Below are positions 59,591 to 64,000 of a stretch of DNA of 64,000 bases, one piece after another. The notes below the pieces were generated by a model. It was not told the origin of the DNA and did no database searches. It saw only the letters and a program-made list of their open reading frames with translations. This DNA comes from Zygnema circumcarinatum. Its lineage: Eukaryota > Streptophyta > Zygnematophyceae > Zygnematales > Zygnemataceae. Made by a program: the position numbers and the translations under genes. The stretch is from positions 6,551,948-6,615,947 of the forward strand of contig CM074804.1 of NCBI GenBank assembly GCA_037447605.1. The letters are read 5' to 3'. Each line of letters starts with the position of its first letter. The first letter of the stretch is position 1.

Positions 59591-61803
59591 TCGACTGGTT
59601 GCCAACCAGTGGCATCCACTGGTTCCAAACCAGTCGACTGGTTGCCAACCAGTGAATGCCACTGGTTGGCAACCAGTCGACTGGTTGCCAACCAGTGGCA
59701 TCCACTGGTTCCAAACCAGTCGACTGGTTGCCAACCAGTGGCATCCACTGGTTCCAAACCAGTCGACTGGTTGCCAACCAGTGGCATCCACTGGTTCCAA
59801 ACCAGTCGACTGGTTGCCAACCAGTGGCATCCACTGGTTCCAAACCAGTCGACTGGTTGCCAACCAGTGGCATCCACTGGTTCCAAACCAGTCGACTGGT
59901 TGCCAACCAGTGGCATCCACTGGTTCCAAACCAGTCGACTGGTTGCCAACCAGTGGCATCCACTGGTTCCAAACCAGTCGACTGGTTGCCAACCAGTGGC
60001 ATCCACTGGTTCCAAACCAGTCGACTGGTTGCCAACCAGTGGCATCCACTGGTTCCAAACCAGTCGACTGGTTGCCAACCAGTGGCATCCACTGGTTCCA
60101 AACCAGTCGACTGGTTGCCAACCAGTGGCATCCACTGGTTCCAAACCAGTCGACTGGTTGCCAACCAGTGGCATCCACTGGTTCCAAACCAGTCGACTGG
60201 TTGCCAACCAGTGGCATCCACTGGTTCCAAACCAGTCGACTGGTTGCCAACCAGTGGCATCCACTGGTTCCAAACCAGTCGACTGGTTGCCAACCAGTGG
60301 CATCCACTGGTTCCAAACCAGTCGACTGGTTGCCAACCAGTGGCATCCACTGGTTCCAAACCAGTCGACTGGTTGCCAACCAGTGGCATCCACTGGTTCC
60401 AAACCAGTCGACTGGTTGCCAACCAGTGGCATCCACTGGTTCCAAACCAGTCGACTGGTTGCCAACCAGTGGCATCCACTGGTTCCAAACCAGTCGACTG
60501 GTTGCCAACCAGTGGCATCCACTGGTTCCAAACCAGTCGACTGGTTGCCAACCAGTGGCATCCACTGGTTCCAAACCAGTCGACTGGTTGCCAACCAGTG
60601 GCATCCACTGGTTCCAAACCAGTCGACTGGTTGCCAACCAGTGGCATCCACTGGTTCCAAACCAGTCGACTGGTTGCCAACCAGTGGCATCCACTGGTTC
60701 CAAACCAGTCGACTGGTTGCCAACCAGTGGCATCCACTGGTTCCAAACCAGTCGACTGGTTGCCAACCAGTGGCATCCACTGGTTCCAAACCAGTCGACT
60801 GGTTGCCAACCAGTGGCATCCACTGGTTCCAAACCAGTCGACTGGTTGCCAACCAGTGGCATCCACTGGTTCCAAACCAGTCGACTGGTTGCCAACCAGT
60901 GGCATCCACTGGTTCCAAACCAGTCGACTGGTTGCCAACCAGTGGCATCCACTGGTTCCAAACCAGTCGACTGGTTGCCAACCAGTGGCATCCACTGGTT
61001 CCAAACCAGTCGACTGGTTGCCAACCAGTGGCATCCACTGGTTCCAAACCAGTCGACTGGTTGCCAACCAGTGGCATCCACTGGTTCCAAACCAGTCGAC
61101 TGGTTGCCAACCAGTGGCATCCACTGGTTCCAAACCAGTCGACTGGTTGCCAACCAGTGGCATCCACTGGTTCCAAACCAGTCGACTGGTTGCCAACCAG
61201 TGGCATCCACTGGTTCCAAACCAGTCGACTGGTTGCCAACCAGTGGCATCCACTGGTTCCAAACCAGTCGACTGGTTGCCAACCAGTGGCATCCACTGGT
61301 TCCAAACCAGTCGACTGGTTGCCAACCAGTGGCATCCACTGGTTCCAAACCAGTCGACTGGTTGCCAACCAGTGGCATCCACTGGTTCCAAACCAGTCGA
61401 CTGGTTGCCAACCAGTGGCATCCACTGGTTCCAAACCAGTCGACTGGTTGCCAACCAGTGGCATCCACTGGTTCCAAACCAGTCGACTGGTTGCCAACCA
61501 GTGGCATCCACTGGTTCCAAACCAGTCGACTGGTTGCCAACCAGTGGCATCCACTGGTTCCAAACCAGTCGACTGGTTGCCAACCAGTGGCATCCACTGG
61601 TTCCAAACCAGTCGACTGGTTGCCAACCAGTGGCATCCACTGGTTCCAAACCAGTCGACTGGTTGCCAACCAGTGGCATCCACTGGTTCCAAACCAGTCG
61701 ACTGGTTGCCAACCAGTGGCATCCACTGGTTCCAAACCAGTCGACTGGTTGCCAACCAGTGGCATCCACTGGTTCCAAACCAGTCGACTGGTTGCCAACC
61801 AGT
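59591..61803. repeat. 43-bp satellite array, about 51 copies
   Basis: Nearly identical head-to-tail 43-bp units. Each unit contains four 7-bp half-sites in alternating orientation: ACTGGTT, 3 bp, AACCAGT, 7 bp, ACTGGTT, 3 bp, AACCAGT, 2 bp. This yields a perfect 16-bp palindrome AACCAGTCGACTGGTT and the near-palindrome CCAGTGGCATCCACTGG in every unit. One early unit (59641-59683) is variant. No unit carries a stop codon on either strand, and 43 is not a multiple of three, so all six frames are open for about 2.2 kb. The copy count is from unit length and array span and may be wrong if the assembly collapsed. Confidence 0.97.
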
Positions 61804-62124
61804 CTCTGCCCAAAACCTGACTGTACACTACAACACTACATTGAGTTGTAAAACCTACTAAGATCGGAGTTCCAAGAAGGCCCATTTCCCGAAATCAGAG
61901 CGCTAGAAACACACGACAGAAGAAGCCTTGTCGTGCCCGTTCTGTTTTACGTGACAAGAGCGCTTCACGCTGCGAATTGCTCAAAAACACAGGGTGGAGA
62001 AAAAGATCAACTAGCCGGTTGTACAAAACTGAGGGCATATTTTGAGAGATACAAACCAAAAATTTCCCCACCACACGTTGTTAGGAAGGAATGGTAGCAA
62101 CAGTATGCTCTCGTCAATATGCTT

Positions 62125-64000
62125 TCAATTGGACGACCCAAAAATGGCCTTTCGGATTCCTTTTATGGTATCGGGAGTTGTCCGACAGCATCCTCCAAAA
62201 ATGTTTGCGCCAACGTCACGCCAAAAGGGGGCATATGATACAAAGTCCCCATCCTTCACGCGGGTTGACTCCTGGAAAAAGGCGAGAATTTGCACAAGTT
62301 AATGCAATATTTGTGGTTCATCACTTCGAAATATTACAGTTAATGAATGGTGTACTACGATAGCAGTGTCCTCCGTCCACTTTTGTCAAGGAATCATAAA
62401 TGGTTACTCGGAAGTTGCTGCAAGAGGCAGAGAGAGGCGAAAGGATCTCACCACCCATTCCTTTTTCTCGCCATCCCACTCTTCCCCACTGTTCGGATAA
62501 ATGATGATAGGCTTTTTCGTAATCTGGACACCGATTTACGACACCAGACGATCAGAGAGAGACTCAGAGCACATCAGCAGGACTGCAAGAGAATGTTTAA
62601 AACAAAGTCCACAGAAAGCAGTGCCCTTCTCTAACACGCCTTCACTGACATGCCCTCAATAGTCCAAACAACACTGTGTCGCTAGATACTCATGCAAACT
62701 GAAAAAAAAAAAAATCCACAGCGAAATAAGAAGGTCAACAGTTCAATGCTAACCTGGCGAGTAACTTTCACCAAGCGGTGAATGTAGCGAGGAGCTGTAC
62801 AATTGATACCCACTGCCACGATATGCTTGCATGAATCTGCCAGCCTTATACAAGCCTCAAAAGAATCTCCCCTCACGACGTTGCGGCCATCTTTCGAGTT
62901 GAACGCAATCCATGCAGGAATAGGCAGGTTTTCCTCGTCCAACAATTGCACCAAAGCCTGTACACATCTTCACAACATAGAATTTGAAAGCTGAAACAAG
63001 ACGCGACTCGTATTTCTCAGGTCACGAGCAAGACTCATGCATTCATACATGATTGGTTCTCGTTACAAGGGCTGGAAGGAACTTAAAAAAAAACAAACAA
63101 GGAGCGAAAGCAACCATGCAGGCACACGCAACTTGCCTGTGCTTCCTGCAAAGATGGAATAGTCTCCAGAGCAATAATGTCTGCCCCGGAATGGGCGAGA
63201 ACTTGCAGCCGCCGCCTGTGGAACTCCACTAATGTTTCCACTGTCACCTCTGGGCCATAGTCGCCACTACAGCCAGGTTCCCCCACGGGGAGAGGTTCGG
63301 TCAGTGCAGCTCAAGATTCATTTTCTTCAATGAAGTTACTTTTGCGAAACAGTTACAGAAAACAGAAAGACATGTTAAAACTGCAGGATTTAGCAAAACA
63401 AGGCTGAAGTACCACAGATACTTTCCAGTTCACGAACATTTATGAGGTTAAAGTCTCTGAACTATATCAGACGGTTTCAGCTACAACATTGACGCCAAAA
63501 TCGTTTGCTTCTATTAACTGCCTTCGTCTTTGGACAAGACCAGCCAAAGAATCCCTAATTACTCAAGCGCGGAAAATCAGTTCAGTTCATTTGTTGTCTG
63601 CATGGTTGGTTTCAGGATTCTGGCACTCATCGCATTCCAGAATCTGTGCGGCAACCGCAGAAGCAACAAACACAATAAGGCAAAGGATCGAGGTCACCGA
63701 AAATTACTAGATACTGAAGATAGTCCTATTTGGCCCACACTGCTGCGCTTGACACTTACCTGTATTCAGAACCATCCGCCAAATAGGCACCATAGCTCCC
63801 AACGGATGCAGCTACCAGCCCTCGCTGACGAGTGAGCTTCGTGCTGTCTCCATTCCATCCATGGCCACCTTTCGTCTGAGCGACATACTCCCGCCAGAAG
63901 ATGTCACGAGCCTCGCAGACCAACTCCACACTGCGCTGAAGTAGCCACTCCGCCTTCTGGGGTTCGACTCCCCGGGCAACAAAACCTTGTATTGTGGCCT
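62125..64000 (-). CDS. HMT: Homocysteine S-methyltransferase, 5' end outside window
   Basis: Transfers a methyl group from S-methylmethionine (or S-adenosylmethionine) to homocysteine, making methionine; cytosolic zinc enzyme. Visible exons, high to low: 63760-64000 (incomplete), 63137-63266, 62754-62957, 62452-62523 and 62125-62271; phases agree, TGA at 62125-62127. Family motifs: VAASVGSYGAYLADGSEY, SGDYGPEVTVETL, HRRRLQVLAHSGADIIALETIP, AWIAFNSKDG, and IIIYPNSGEEWDG. The zinc-binding cysteines appear in VAVGINCTAP and GGCCRTTPDTIKGIRKAI. The intron between 63137 and 62957 has a GC donor (CAG|gcaagt) rather than GT. The first visible exon contains a Gly-rich insert (QTKGGHGWNGD) before LVAASVG. 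Confidence 0.94.

Larger units (their letters stand above)
56833..62124. other. Repeat-rich gene-free region
   Basis: 5.3 kb between SMAP1-like and HMT genes. It holds the SMAP1 3' flank, a tandem 20-bp duplication (57644-57682), two diverged copies of a roughly 250-bp sequence (about 57945-58200 and 58690-58950), degenerate and regular AACCAGT arrays (58960-59235 and 59591-61803), GTACGG-rich sequence (59322-59396) and the GATGGC motif (59517-59545). No exon seen outside repeats. Confidence 0.6.

Noticed and set aside
59591-61803. Possible CRISPR array (regularly repeated palindromic sequence)
   Set aside because: Units are directly adjacent and identical throughout, with no variable spacers and no cas genes; the genome is eukaryotic.
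59503-61885. Six overlapping open frames of 731-781 codons on both strands
   Set aside because: They are readings of the 43-bp satellite, whose unit lacks stop codons. No start context, intron pattern or domain supports a protein; kept only as a finding about the repeat.
63955-63980. GGTTCGACTCCC, resembling a tRNA T-arm or B box
   Set aside because: It lies inside the homocysteine S-methyltransferase exon, with no matching acceptor stem, anticodon arm or A box.

Overview
The window is nuclear DNA from a green plant-lineage eukaryote. Nearly every gene is split by GT-AG introns, and the gene set is plant-typical: Mg-chelatase subunit D, STOP1-type zinc-finger factor, U-box receptor-like kinase, SMALL ACIDIC PROTEIN, SOS4-type pyridoxal kinase, homocysteine S-methyltransferase and a plastid HPP transporter. 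Short, often divergent coding sequence, long repeat-rich introns and GC-rich low-complexity blocks next to start codons fit a streptophyte (charophyte) alga such as Chara better than a flowering plant. That placement is inference. One 10-N assembly gap lies at 6032-6041.

Layout. Plus strand: 3' end of pyridoxal kinase (149-830), bacterial-type RNase HII (2324-5459), a MITE-like element (5825-6211), and STOP1-like factor (7177-10360). Minus strand: U-box/kinase gene (12689-16262, probable first exon at 18095-19183). A GC-rich divergent spacer (19184-21453) follows. Plus strand: tandem thioredoxin/GST-N-fold plastid protein (21454-24799), with a huge C-rich microsatellite in one intron. Minus strand: tandem-domain DJ-1 protein (25713-28697), divergent from a plus-strand HPP membrane protein (29557-31564). 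Next come an intronless RMA-type RING E3 ligase (32230-33060, plus), an unrecognised conserved plastid-type protein (33787-35724, minus), CHLD in 15 exons (36922-45012, minus), and a TMEM8/CREST-family membrane protein with an EGF-like module (46197-56186, minus). A 58-residue SMAP1-like gene (56656-56832, plus) follows, then a repeat-rich gene-free zone with a 2.2-kb 43-bp satellite (about 59591-61803). The window ends inside a homocysteine S-methyltransferase gene (62125-64000, minus).

The genes are mostly housekeeping and do not form a pathway cluster. Several are plastid-linked: CHLD, the tandem thioredoxin-fold protein, the HPP protein and possibly the 169-residue unknown.

The most unusual material is repetitive. 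The satellite is built from one 7-bp half-site in alternating orientation and is open in all six reading frames. Related degenerate blocks occur at 20.1 kb and 59.0 kb. CCGT/GGAC tetranucleotide arrays lie just upstream of several start codons. All exon boundaries were read by eye from splice consensus, reading-phase agreement and remembered protein-family patterns; none has transcript support.
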